A stretch of DNA of 61,426 nt from Candidatus Electryonea clarkiae. GTDB lineage: Bacteria > Electryoneota > Electryoneia > Electryoneales > Electryoneaceae. The number at the start of each line of letters is the position of its first letter. The stretch's first letter is position 1. The stretch is taken from NCBI GenBank assembly GCA_030765455.1, contig JAVCCM010000050.1:1-61426 (forward strand). The letters run 5' to 3'. The notes under the pieces were generated by a model that did not search any database, was not told the DNA's origin, and saw only the letters and a program-made list of their open reading frames with translations. The position numbers were made by a program, and so were the translations under genes. Of the stretch, positions 17,030 through 27,100 are shown piece after piece.

Positions 17030-19105
17030 TCAGGTTTTGTTGAATGTTCTTTTCAGGAGAGTGCTGTTCCCGGAATTATCCTGAACCTTTATCTCCCAAA
17101 TATGCTCGCCTTTTGCAAGATCATGCCAGGGAGTATATGAAATGGTATCCTTGTCGGGATCATATACCCAGATTACTGTTTTACCATCGAGTGTCAGGGA
17201 GCATTCGCGAATATTCAGTCCACTAAGTTCGTCTTTCACTTTTACCGATAATGTAGGACGGCTTTTCTTTACAACTGCTCTATCTCTCAAACTGGGAGCA
17301 GTAAGTGTTGGTGGGATAGTGTCGATAGCTACAGCAAATTCTTCAAAAGAGAGCGCATGTGACCAGATTGTTCTTTCAGTATCGTCGAAATTATTACCCA
17401 GGTATATCCAGTCTCCATCTGAATCTATGCCTCGATATACAACTACTGCCTGACTGTCCCACACGGTTGAATTGTTGTAAAAGGATAATTTGAAAGCCTT
17501 GGCAAAAGGAAAATCTCCGGGAACAAGACTATATACCTTTGTAATTGTATTTTCTTCCCTCGGTAACACCTTCATTCCGGCAAGCAGGTCAAACCACAAA
17601 TCCTGAGGTTCAATTTCAATTTCAAAAATATTGTCAGGCGATTTCCATCTTCTTCTCTCATTTTTGGAAAATGACTTAACAAAAAGGTCTTGCCGTCCGA
17701 TTACCGAAACGGTCGAATCGTAGATCGCTTCGGTTATGATATTGACCATTCCTTCGACATCACCAGGCAGAATAAGTCTCGCAAGGAATGAACCATTTCG
17801 TTTTACGGTTGGCAGGTAGGTGCGATTTGTTGATTCGAGGTAAGTCTTAACAGAAAAAACGGAAGCAGGAAGCCCCTGGATGCTCACACGTATTATTTTT
17901 CCAATAATCCTGGTATCAAATTCCTTAGACTCGGAATTTAAAAAACTGCTGGCTGAATCCGGTTTTGTAAGTAATTTTGGGGTAGCTGGTGGGGGGAGGG
18001 ATGGTTCGCTCAAAGCTTTTATAGACCATGAAGCCGATGCCGTGTTTCCCGCATAATCGAATACGATAACTTCAATCAGATGATCGCCGGCGCCTAACTT
18101 TTTTGAGTCGAGAATGCCACCATTCAAATTCTTATCATAGAATGGCAGACTGTTTGGACCGTAGCTGTAAAGCCTTGAAAATCCTTTTCTACCATCTCGC
18201 TCGAGTTCGAAATCGAATTCAAGCCTCGCCTTATGATTGTCAACGTAGTCAAAACTATCTGGATGTGTAGCATGACTAAGGATTCCATCAATCCGAAGCT
18301 CGATTCGTCTCAGACCAAGTTTGTACCAAGAACCCTCCTGGCGGTCATGCGCTTTGATAGCAACTCCGACTCGTCCAAAAAAACTGACGGATCTGCAGCG
18401 TCCATGGTAAGGAGTCCGAATAACCGGCAGGATATCTCCCTCTATTTCGCTATTTTCATCGAGTGGTCGTAATGATAATTGCGATATTATCGGGGTGAGT
18501 GGGTCATCGGTGTAAAAACCATCAAGGACAGGATCATAAACCAGATGCATATTCTTCCTCATCTCAAAATGAAGATGAGGAGGTCCAGCGCCGGTATCGC
18601 CGGAATATGCAATAATATCTCCCTGCCGGAAACTGAACACACCCTTCTCATAGAATTCCTCCACCTCATACCAGCCTGCTATATCCTGTAAACGCATTAA
18701 TTCATCTTCGAGAATGTCGGTAAATCGGGATAAATGTGCATATGTAGCAATCCTGCCGTCATCCAGTTGCAGGTAGAGCACCTTTCCATAACCATTGAAA
18801 TTTGCTCTCATCCTGATAATGGAACCGTCTGCAACAGCATAACATGGGAATCCGGTATTGCCGCGAGTGCTTATGTCTATGCCGGCATGGAACCGGCTCG
18901 GACGGTGTTCAGCGAAAGTACTGGTGAAAATCCGTGTCTCATCGATAGGCCAGCGAAGCCCGGAACCGGTAAGATTATTATCCTGAGCATGTAAAGAAGC
19001 TGCAGAAATTACCAGGAATGAGAGAATCCCGATGAAGCAATAAAAAAGAATATTTAGATAAGAGAGAAAACGCCCCTTAGGGGCAAAATAAAAATATTCA
19101 ATCAT
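17030..19105 (-). CDS. M23-family metallopeptidase with C-terminal Ig-like domains
   Basis: A 691-residue envelope protein. An N-terminal membrane/signal segment (ILFYCFIGILSFLVISAASL) is followed by an M23 (LytM/lysostaphin) peptidase domain at roughly residues 45-200. The zinc ligands are visible as RFHAGIDIS (HxxxD) and PHLHFEM (HxH), which would cleave peptide crosslinks in murein. The remaining 480 residues are beta-rich, including Ig-like strands such as IEVIVFDYAGNTASASW and, at the C-terminus, VKDELSGLNIRECSLTLDG and IKVQDNSGNSTLL, probably for surface or substrate binding. The ATG at 19105 follows the TPR gene by 13 bases but lacks a good ribosome-binding site; a TTG at 19135 is the alternative. 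Operon with the TPR gene. Confidence 0.88.
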   Translation of the reverse strand: MIEYFYFAPKGRFLSYLNILFYCFIGILSFLVISAASLHAQDNNLTGSGLRWPIDETRIFTSTFAEHRPSRFHAGIDISTRGNTGFPCYAVADGSIIRMRANFNGYGKVLYLQLDDGRIATYAHLSRFTDILEDELMRLQDIAGWYEVEEFYEKGVFSFRQGDIIAYSGDTGAGPPHLHFEMRKNMHLVYDPVLDGFYTDDPLTPIISQLSLRPLDENSEIEGDILPVIRTPYHGRCRSVSFFGRVGVAIKAHDRQEGSWYKLGLRRIELRIDGILSHATHPDSFDYVDNHKARLEFDFELERDGRKGFSRLYSYGPNSLPFYDKNLNGGILDSKKLGAGDHLIEVIVFDYAGNTASASWSIKALSEPSLPPPATPKLLTKPDSASSFLNSESKEFDTRIIGKIIRVSIQGLPASVFSVKTYLESTNRTYLPTVKRNGSFLARLILPGDVEGMVNIITEAIYDSTVSVIGRQDLFVKSFSKNERRRWKSPDNIFEIEIEPQDLWFDLLAGMKVLPREENTITKVYSLVPGDFPFAKAFKLSFYNNSTVWDSQAVVVYRGIDSDGDWIYLGNNFDDTERTIWSHALSFEEFAVAIDTIPPTLTAPSLRDRAVVKKSRPTLSVKVKDELSGLNIRECSLTLDGKTVIWVYDPDKDTISYTPWHDLAKGEHIWEIKVQDNSGNSTLLKRTFNKT

Positions 19106-19118
19106 CAGATTTTTTGTT

Positions 19119-19565
19119 TTATTGTGTTGATCCAAGTTCAGTGATTCTTTTCATTATAAATTTCGTATGCTGGCTGGCAGGGAAATTGGACAGGAAACGC
19201 TGATACATATCGAGAGCTAATTGAGGTTCTTCCAGTTTCTCATGACAGAGCGCAATTTTGAACATCGCATCTTCGATTTTATTTGAAAACGGAAAAGAGA
19301 TTGTTCTGTCGAATTCAATCAGAGCCTGCTCATATTTTTTCATCGTGTAATAGCATTCACCAATCCAGAATTGACAGTTGTCAGAGAGATCGTGATCTCT
19401 TGAAGTTTTTAACATACTCCTGAAATGTCGTATGGCAGAATTGTACTTTCCGGATTTATAAAACGCCACTCCATCATTATAACGATCTTTATACTGATCG
19501 GCGTATGAACTGAATGCCACTAACATCATTGAAATGATTAAAAGACTTCGAAAAGTAATATGCAT
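19119..19565 (-). CDS. small periplasmic TPR protein, CpoB/YbgF-like
   Basis: A 148-residue secreted protein with signal peptide (ITFRSLLIISMMLVAFSSYA) and about three tetratricopeptide repeats: YNDGVAFYKSGKYNSAIRHF, DNCQFWIGECYYTMKKYEQA and DAMFKIALCHEKLEEPQLAL. The last repeat continues to FLSNFPASQHTKFIMKR, the pattern of the C-terminal domain of CpoB/YbgF. In well-studied bacteria such proteins coordinate outer-membrane constriction with murein synthesis. Being 13 bases upstream of a murein endopeptidase gene fits a cell-wall role. The ATG at 19565 fits the signal peptide better than a TTG at 19616. No tol-pal genes are in the window, so the CpoB assignment is by resemblance only. Confidence 0.78.
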   Translation of the reverse strand: MHITFRSLLIISMMLVAFSSYADQYKDRYNDGVAFYKSGKYNSAIRHFRSMLKTSRDHDLSDNCQFWIGECYYTMKKYEQALIEFDRTISFPFSNKIEDAMFKIALCHEKLEEPQLALDMYQRFLSNFPASQHTKFIMKRITELGSTQ

Positions 19566-20395
19566 CTTTTTCAACTGCTGTTCCCTTTCAGCTATGAATG
19601 TGAGAATATATTGCAAGTGAGAGAGTTCTTCAAGTGCTGAGAAGAATTTTTCTGCGCTGATTTATTATTTTCTCTTTGCGATTTCAAGGTAACTGCGATT
19701 CCGGGAAAAGCTCTGCTAAATAATGATTTCATGATGATTCTCAAGTGAAATAAGCATAAATTACAATGTAAGCAGATGAGGGTTGATTTAAGTACACCCT
19801 GCTTATTAGAGGCATTTGATAGAAATCTACATATATTTTTTAAATCTTCTTTGTAGTGGATAATTGATATATTGTTAATAATCAATAAATTAAATAAATT
19901 GTATTCTAAAGAAAACCTGCTAATTAACAACAACTTATGCGTAAGCGCATGATTATAAAGATGATACTCGTGATTTCTCGATTCCTTTTAAATACACTTG
20001 CATTTATGTTTCATTTTGAAATATTTTTTACTGATGAATGCTCTGATAAGTTCATTTTCTACAAAAGTTTTTCGTACATTGTTTAATTCAAGGTTTCACG
20101 TTCTCCAATTGTGGAATTGATAATACATATTCAATAGCTAAGAATACTGGCTTCGGTTTTTAAGTTTAAAGTAGATTTGATTATAACGAACAGGGTATAA
20201 CCCGGGAGGAAATTGGCTTTATTGAGACTAAATAATCCTTAAACAGTTTCGCACCATTTTTTTGACTACACACCAGACTCACTCGCTATTGACTTGCATA
20301 CAGATAATCTATCATTTGCACGGAATTACCCTGTTTGAAGGATCTGTGTTCAATTTTTTACATTTATTTTTTGTTAGAAAACTAAGGAGTTTACG
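19566..20395. other. 830-base AT-rich intergenic region upstream of the T9SS cluster
   Basis: Divergent spacer. It contains a small hairpin ATGCG-TAAG-CGCAT at 19937-19950 and several A/T tracts, and ends with AAGGAG, the ribosome-binding site of the gene at 20396. No ORF with coding character was found (a 113-codon minus-strand reading frame here has no signal or motif). A promoter for the downstream gene must lie here, but none is clear enough to place. Confidence 0.5.
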
Positions 20396-23300
20396 ATGAA
20401 AAATGCTACTATAGCATTAACCGTATGTGTACTGATGCTCTTCTCTTTAACTGGTTTTGCAAAGGAAATCTACAACCCGGAAATTTTAGAAAAGGTTGAA
20501 AGAGCTATTGCAAATGGAGAGGAGATCACATCTGAAATGAAGGCTGAATCCGAAAAAATGATGGAAATTTACACCAGGCAGTATTATGAATCACACGGTG
20601 AACTTGATAGAACCGGTGGTCCTGACGATGCCGGTTATATTTTCTATGATTCCGAGGAAGATGGCTGCCCTGACTACGAATGGATTGATCTGGCAAACAG
20701 CGAAGATGCAACTCAAATAACTGGATGGGGTGATGACACCGCTAGCGGTCCATTGGATATAGGTTTTGATTTCTCGTTTTATGGAGTAGATAAAACTACT
20801 TGCTATGGAACTTCCAACGGTCTATTTGGATTTAATTCAGCAAGCATGACTGCATATTCCAATGTTAATGCGCCAAGTACAAACGCACCAAACGACTTAA
20901 TTATGCCCTGGTGGGACGACATGCATGGCGGTTATGGAGGTACTTTTGTTTATTACGAAACGATAGAGTGGGAAGACGGACGAGATGCCTTTGTTTTTGA
21001 AGTTAACGGCCTGACTACTTTAGGAGGCGGCAATAATATTAACACGTCGGTATCCTATGAGGTGATTCTTTTCGGTGACGGCGAAATCCGTCTCCAATAC
21101 AACCACCTTGGTGTTAGTTTACGCCGCGCAACCTGTACTATTGGTATCGAAAATAGTTCAGGAACAGTCGGTCTGTCGTATGGCTTCAATAGCCAGGATA
21201 ATGAACCCCCTGAGGAAGAATGGGTTATTGTTTTTGCGCAACCTGCTCTCCTGGAAGGTGTTGCGGTTAATGGTACCGTAACAAATGCGATGAATGGTTT
21301 GCCGCTCGCAGGCGTCATGGTTGAAATTGCCGGTGGATTTGCTGAAACCGATGAAGACGGTGAATTCAGTTTTGACTGTACTGACGCTCGTGAAGGTACA
21401 CCTATGTCTGTTGTCGCCTCAGGTGCAGAAGGCTATAATACTTATTCAGGATCTGTAATACTTGAGGAAGGTGAAAACGAAGTCAATATTGAAATGACAC
21501 AACTTCCGTTCTGGTTCGAGATGTATTCCTGCGACTTTGAAGACGATGATGGTGGCTGGGTTGGAACCGGCGAATGGGAATGGAGTGGTGGAGAAGGTGT
21601 TGGCGCACTCTATTACTATTACGGTCCCCCACATTCCGGCGATTATGTCTGGGTTACGGACACTGACGATAGAACCGGTCCATATTTAGCTCCAAACGGT
21701 CAGACCATGACATCCGGAGACAGTTATCTCCTGCCTGAAGCCGGTGCTTATTTTAGTTACTGGTTCAGCATGTATGATTATTACTACTACGGCGGTCATC
21801 AAGCCCAGATATCTACCGATTTCGGTGATTCCTGGGAGCAGATAGTTCCTGACGGCGGTTATCCATACGACGGATCGTATTCTACTTATAATCAGTGGGA
21901 TGCGGGACAAGGCTACTTTGGTGGATATCTCTATCAGCAATTTCAATATGCTCACTTTGATCTGACTGATTACGTCGGTGAGGAAGTGATGTTCAGGATC
22001 GAGCAGAGATGCTATTCGTCTAGTTACTATGGTCCTGCGATCGATGATGTGGCATTCCCGATTCAAGCTATGCAGTTAACCGGTCAGGTTACTGATTCTG
22101 AAACCGGTGATCCGATTGCTGGCGCTTATGTAAGAACCTGGGAAACTGAGATGGATGACCAGCTTTATACCGTTATCACGGATGAAGAAGGCATGTATTC
22201 AGCTCCTATCTATCCCGGTGAATTTGATCTTGAGATCTGGCATCCAGCTTACTGGCACATGTGGGTTGAAGGTGTCGAAGTTGGTGACGAAGGCGGCGAG
22301 CAGGATATCGAGATGGTCGTCATCGCAGAAAATACCATGGAAGAGATCCAGATGAATTTGGAAGTTGGCGACTTTACCATTGCAACAGGTATAGTTACGC
22401 AACCTTCTAACTCGACCACTTCTGAGTGGTGTGAATTCTATGTTCAGGATGAATCCGGATATGGATTGATGATATATAATGATGCGCCAATGGAAGTAGA
22501 ATTTAACCGTGGTGATTCGCTTTGGCTCCGTGGTAGTATTGATGAAATCAGTGGTATGAGGAAACTTGTTGACTGGGAATACGAAGTCATTTCAGTTGAT
22601 AATGATGTGCCTGAAGCCATGTGGGGTACTACCGGCGAATTGCGCGATATGGACGACATGGAAGGTGCCTGGGTCGGAATGCTGACTCAATTGCAGCAGG
22701 ATCCTGTTGAAGATGGAAGCTATTCACTTCAAATGAATGATGGTTCCGGACAGGTCGAAGTACGTATCTGGGAAAACACCTGCATCAATCTACGTCTTTA
22801 TGAAGAAGGCGAATGGCTGCACCTTGAAGGTGTTGTAAGTATATTCGAAGGTCATGTCCGTATCGTTCCCTCGATGCAGAGTGACATTTGGACTACCCCG
22901 GTATATGCACCTGAAGAACTCGTAGGTGCAATTACTGTAAACGAAGAAAGCGAAATACCAGAAGAGTGGTTTGCTGATGTGGATCTGGAATGGTCCCATG
23001 AAGCACCCCCTGAACCAGAAGCAGAAGAACTTTGTTACGATGATGACGATCCTGAAGAAGCAATCGCTGAAGTCGGAACGGTTTATGGTGTTCAGTTCAC
23101 TGCTGATGAAAACAGGGGCGGTCAGCTTCTGGAACTCCGTTATTATACAATCCTGAATGAAGGCGAAAATACTTTCACCGCTGGAATTTATGGTTGGGAT
23201 GATGGCGCAGGCGCACCTGAAGACGAAGGCATGATGTACCCCGGCGTAGTTGCTGAGGATGAAGCCTGGACTTCTTTGGACATCACCGCTGAAAATCTGT

Positions 23301-24004
23301 TCTTCCGTGCAGGCGAAGAGTGGGTCATTGCTTTTGGCAGCGATTTTGAAACTGTCATGTTAGGTCATGACACTGAAAGTGATGAAGGTCGCAGCTACAG
23401 AGGTACAGACAGAGGCTGGTTTGAGGATGATGGCGCATACTTCGTTCGTGCTTTGGTTATCTACGAAACCGGCGAACAAGCCCTTATCGGTCCTGACAAC
23501 AACGAACTTGATGAATTCATCGAATTCGTCGTTTATCGTGACGGTGAAGAACTTGTCCGTACCGCTGAGATGACATATTCTGATCATATTGAAGTTCCCA
23601 TGGGTGGCGATGGTCTATACTCCTGGGAATATTCCGTAACGGCAGTCTTTGAAGAAGGCGAAACCGATCCTTCTAACGTTCTTGCTGTAGAGTGGAATTT
23701 GAATGGCGTCGCAATTCGTGAATTCGATGGTATTCCAGTAGAATGGGATATTGCAGCCGCTTATCCGAATCCTTTCAACCCGATGGTAAATGTAGTTGTA
23801 GCCGTACCTAAGCTTGCTGGTGTGAAAGCTGAGATCGTGAATGTTCTTGGCCGCCGCGTAGCATTGCTTCAGGATGGAAAGTTGCAGCCCGGTTATCATA
23901 AGATGCACTGGAACGCTACCAGCTATCCCTCGGGATTGTATTTCATGCGTGTTACATCAAGCACCGGCTTCAATCAAATTCAGAAGCTGATGTATGTAAA
24001 ATAA
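20396..24004 (+). CDS. large modular T9SS-sorted secreted protein (duplicate A)
   Basis: A 1202-residue secreted protein of unknown role. The signal peptide (1-22) is followed by the family hallmark ELDRTGGPDDAGYIF (about 65-80) and a beta-sandwich containing GPLDIGFDFSFYG. A carboxypeptidase-regulatory-like domain follows (about 285-365), then a MAM/jelly-roll-like domain (about 370-555) with SCDFEDDDGGWVGTG. A second regulatory-like domain (about 558-640) precedes tandem OB-fold-like domains (about 658-832: ATGIVTQPSN, FYVQDESGYGLMIY, GDSLWLRG). An FN3 domain (about 836-1092) is interrupted by an inserted beta-rich domain (about 865-1034). The T9SS-type sorting domain is 1123-1202 (YPNPFNPMVNVVVAVP). 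The protein is very acidic. AAGGAG precedes the ATG. The next gene is a close tandem duplicate. Confidence 0.9.
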   Translation: MKNATIALTVCVLMLFSLTGFAKEIYNPEILEKVERAIANGEEITSEMKAESEKMMEIYTRQYYESHGELDRTGGPDDAGYIFYDSEEDGCPDYEWIDLANSEDATQITGWGDDTASGPLDIGFDFSFYGVDKTTCYGTSNGLFGFNSASMTAYSNVNAPSTNAPNDLIMPWWDDMHGGYGGTFVYYETIEWEDGRDAFVFEVNGLTTLGGGNNINTSVSYEVILFGDGEIRLQYNHLGVSLRRATCTIGIENSSGTVGLSYGFNSQDNEPPEEEWVIVFAQPALLEGVAVNGTVTNAMNGLPLAGVMVEIAGGFAETDEDGEFSFDCTDAREGTPMSVVASGAEGYNTYSGSVILEEGENEVNIEMTQLPFWFEMYSCDFEDDDGGWVGTGEWEWSGGEGVGALYYYYGPPHSGDYVWVTDTDDRTGPYLAPNGQTMTSGDSYLLPEAGAYFSYWFSMYDYYYYGGHQAQISTDFGDSWEQIVPDGGYPYDGSYSTYNQWDAGQGYFGGYLYQQFQYAHFDLTDYVGEEVMFRIEQRCYSSSYYGPAIDDVAFPIQAMQLTGQVTDSETGDPIAGAYVRTWETEMDDQLYTVITDEEGMYSAPIYPGEFDLEIWHPAYWHMWVEGVEVGDEGGEQDIEMVVIAENTMEEIQMNLEVGDFTIATGIVTQPSNSTTSEWCEFYVQDESGYGLMIYNDAPMEVEFNRGDSLWLRGSIDEISGMRKLVDWEYEVISVDNDVPEAMWGTTGELRDMDDMEGAWVGMLTQLQQDPVEDGSYSLQMNDGSGQVEVRIWENTCINLRLYEEGEWLHLEGVVSIFEGHVRIVPSMQSDIWTTPVYAPEELVGAITVNEESEIPEEWFADVDLEWSHEAPPEPEAEELCYDDDDPEEAIAEVGTVYGVQFTADENRGGQLLELRYYTILNEGENTFTAGIYGWDDGAGAPEDEGMMYPGVVAEDEAWTSLDITAENLFFRAGEEWVIAFGSDFETVMLGHDTESDEGRSYRGTDRGWFEDDGAYFVRALVIYETGEQALIGPDNNELDEFIEFVVYRDGEELVRTAEMTYSDHIEVPMGGDGLYSWEYSVTAVFEEGETDPSNVLAVEWNLNGVAIREFDGIPVEWDIAAAYPNPFNPMVNVVVAVPKLAGVKAEIVNVLGRRVALLQDGKLQPGYHKMHWNATSYPSGLYFMRVTSSTGFNQIQKLMYVK

Positions 24005-24024
24005 ATGTAAGTGTATAGTTTGAT

Positions 24025-24062
24025 GTCATTCTGAATCAGTCTGCTGACCGATTCAGAATGAC
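24025..24062. repeat. perfect 13-bp inverted repeat after duplicate A, possible terminator
   Basis: GTCATTCTGAATC (24025-24037) and GATTCAGAATGAC (24050-24062) are perfectly complementary around a 12-base loop, followed by AAATTTT. It sits 21 bases after the stop codon and can act as a transcription terminator or mRNA-stabilising hairpin. The sequence also resembles palindromic elements dispersed in many environmental genomes. Confidence 0.6.
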
Positions 24063-24169
24063 AAATTTTCGATTCTTGAAAGTAAACTATACAGTTACGA
24101 AAGATTAGAGTTTAAAAAGAAGTATTCATTTTTAAATTTCTATTTACTTGATTTAAGAAGGAGGACACG

Positions 24170-27100
24170 ATGAAGAAGTTAAATTTGCTTCTAATTCTGT
24201 GCGTATTGTTTATATTTACATCGACAGGCTTTGGTGTTGATCACCCGGTGTACGATGGCGAGATTTTTTCAGGGGTAGATTTCAATAGTTTGACTCCCGA
24301 AGAAGCTGCTGCTATGGAAGATGATTACTATCGCAACTTGGGACAAGATGAACTTGACCGAATGGGCGGACCTGACGGTTATGGTTATTATTTCGTTGAC
24401 AGCGAAGAAGATCTTTGTCCCGATTTCGAGTGGGTTGATCTCCAAAATAACAGAGATGCCACCCAGGTTAATTTAACTTACAATATGTCAACGGGACCCT
24501 TTGAGATTGGTTTCGATTTCCCATTCTATGGAGAAGACAAAACCCAAATCTGGATGTCTTCCAGTGGTCGCGTTGGTTTTACTACAAACTATCTTTATTA
24601 TACCGGCTATCAACATATTCCATATGCGAATTATATGGAAGATATGATTTCAATGTTTGGTGGGGCTGCAAATTGCCAGTATAATAGCCCCTGTTTTTAT
24701 ATGCAAGATGAATGGGAAGATGGCCGTGAAGTATTTATCGCTGAATATAACGATGTACCTCGTACCGGTCAGCAAAATAATGGGGCGGACTATCGAATTT
24801 CCTGTGAAGTCATACTTTTCGATGACGGTGAGATTCGGATACAGTATGATGATGTAGGAAGAACATATCTTCAATATTATGTAATAGGTATCGAAAGCGC
24901 CGGCAGTACAGACGGTCTTGAATACCTTTACTGTGACGGCGCTCTTTTCCCGGAAAGTGGAGATGTAATTTCCTTTATGATTCCTGCATCTTTTGAAGAT
25001 GCTTCGGCTTCGGGTTATGTCACTAACACCATGAATGGTTTACCCATTGTCGGTGCGGTAGTGGATATTAACGGTTCTTCAGTTGAAACCGATGAAGAAG
25101 GTTATTATGAAATGGCTGTTGATCTGGCTTTTGATGAATTTCCCACTCCTGTAACTGTAACAGTAGATAATTTCGGACCACTTTCAACAACTCTTCTTTT
25201 TGAAGAAGGTGCAAATGAATTTGATTTCGAATTATCGCAGCTTCCATTCTGGTTCGAGATGTATTCCTGCGACTTTGAAGACGATGATGGTGGCTGGGTA
25301 GGCACCGGCGAATGGGAATGGAGCGGCGGAGATGGTGTTGGCGCACTCTATTATTATTACGGTCCGCCACATTCCGGCGATTATGTATGGGTAACGGACA
25401 CTGATGCGACAACCGGTCCATATTTAGCTCCAAACGGTCAGACCATGACATCCGGAGACAGCTACCTGCTGCCTGAAGCCGGTGCTTATTTCAGTTACTG
25501 GTACAGCATGTATGATTATTATTCCTACGGCGGTCATCAGGCACAGATATCCACCGATTTTGGCGATTCCTGGGAACAGATTGTGCCTGACGGCGGCTAT
25601 CCTTACGATGGCTCGTATTCTGCTAATAATCAATGGGATCCGGGACAAGGATACTTTGGCGGATACAATTATCAGACGTTTGCTTTTGCAAACTTCGATC
25701 TGACCGATTACGCCGGTGAGGAAGTAATGTTCAGGATCGAACACAGGTGCTGGCAAGCCGACTATTACGGTCCGTGTGTTGATGATGTGGCATTCCCTGT
25801 TCAAGCTATGCAGTTGACCGGTCAGGTTACTGATTCTGAAACCGGTGACCCGATTGTCGGCGCATATGTAAGATGCTGGGAAGCTGAGATGGATGAAGAA
25901 CTCTACACGGTTGTAACAGATGAAGAGGGTATGTATTCAGCACCTATCTATGCCGGTGATTTCGAACTTGAAGTCTGGAATGCAGCATACTGGCCCACCT
26001 GGGTTGAAGATGTTGAAGTTGGAGACGAAGGCGGCGAGCAAGATATTGAAATGGTCGTCATTGCAGAAAACACCAACGAAATAATACAGACCGAACTCAT
26101 GCCTGGCGATTTCACAATTGCCACGGGTATCGTGACACAGGGAAGCAACACAACCACGTGTGAGTGTACTGAATTCTATATTCAGGATGAATCCGGTTAC
26201 GGTGTGATGATCTATGATCCCGATCCCATGGAAATGGCTTTCAATCGTGGTGATTCACTCTGGATTCGCGGTCGTGTCGAGGAAATGAATAACATCACCA
26301 TGATCGTCGATTTCGAATATGAAGTCATCTCAATTGATAATGATATGCCAGAAGCGACATTGATGACTACTGATGAAGTACGAGAAGGTCTGGCTATGGA
26401 AGGATCCTGGGTATGTGTTCTCGGCGAATTACAGACTGATCCTGTTGAAGATGGAAGTTATTCGATTTACCTGGATGACGGTTCAGGACAGGTTGAATCC
26501 CGTATCTGGGAAAACACCTGCATTAATCTCCGTCTTTATGAAGATAGTGAATGGCTCCATCTCCAGGGAGTTATAAGCTATTTTGAAGGTCGTGTCCGTA
26601 TGGTTCCGTCCATGCAGTATGACATTTGGACTACCCCGGTATATGCACCTGAAGAACTCGTAGGTGCAATTACTGTAAACGAAGAAAGCGAAATACCAGA
26701 AGAGTGGTTTGCTGATGTGGAAATCGAATGGTCTCATGTAACTCCGGCAGAACCCGAAGCTGAAGAGCTTCTTTACGATGATGACGATCCTGATGAAGCA
26801 ATCGCTGAAGTCGGAACGGTTTATGGTGTTCAGTTCACTGCCGATGAAAACAGAGGCGGTCAGCTTCTGGAACTCCGTTATTATACAATCCTGAATGAAG
26901 GCGAAAATACTTTCACCGCTGGAATTTACGGTTGGGATGATGGCGCAGGCGCACCTGGAGACGAAGGCATGATGTACCCCGGCGTAGTTGCTGAGGATGA
27001 AGCCTGGACTTCTTTAGATGTCACCGCTGAAAATATCTACTTCCGTGCAGGTGAAGATTGGGTCATTGCTTTCGGTTGCGATTTTGAAACTGTCATGTTA

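Noticed and set aside
19592..19933. 113-codon minus-strand frame upstream of the TPR gene
   Set aside because: Low-complexity, I/L/N-rich translation of AT-rich spacer without ribosome-binding site or domain.
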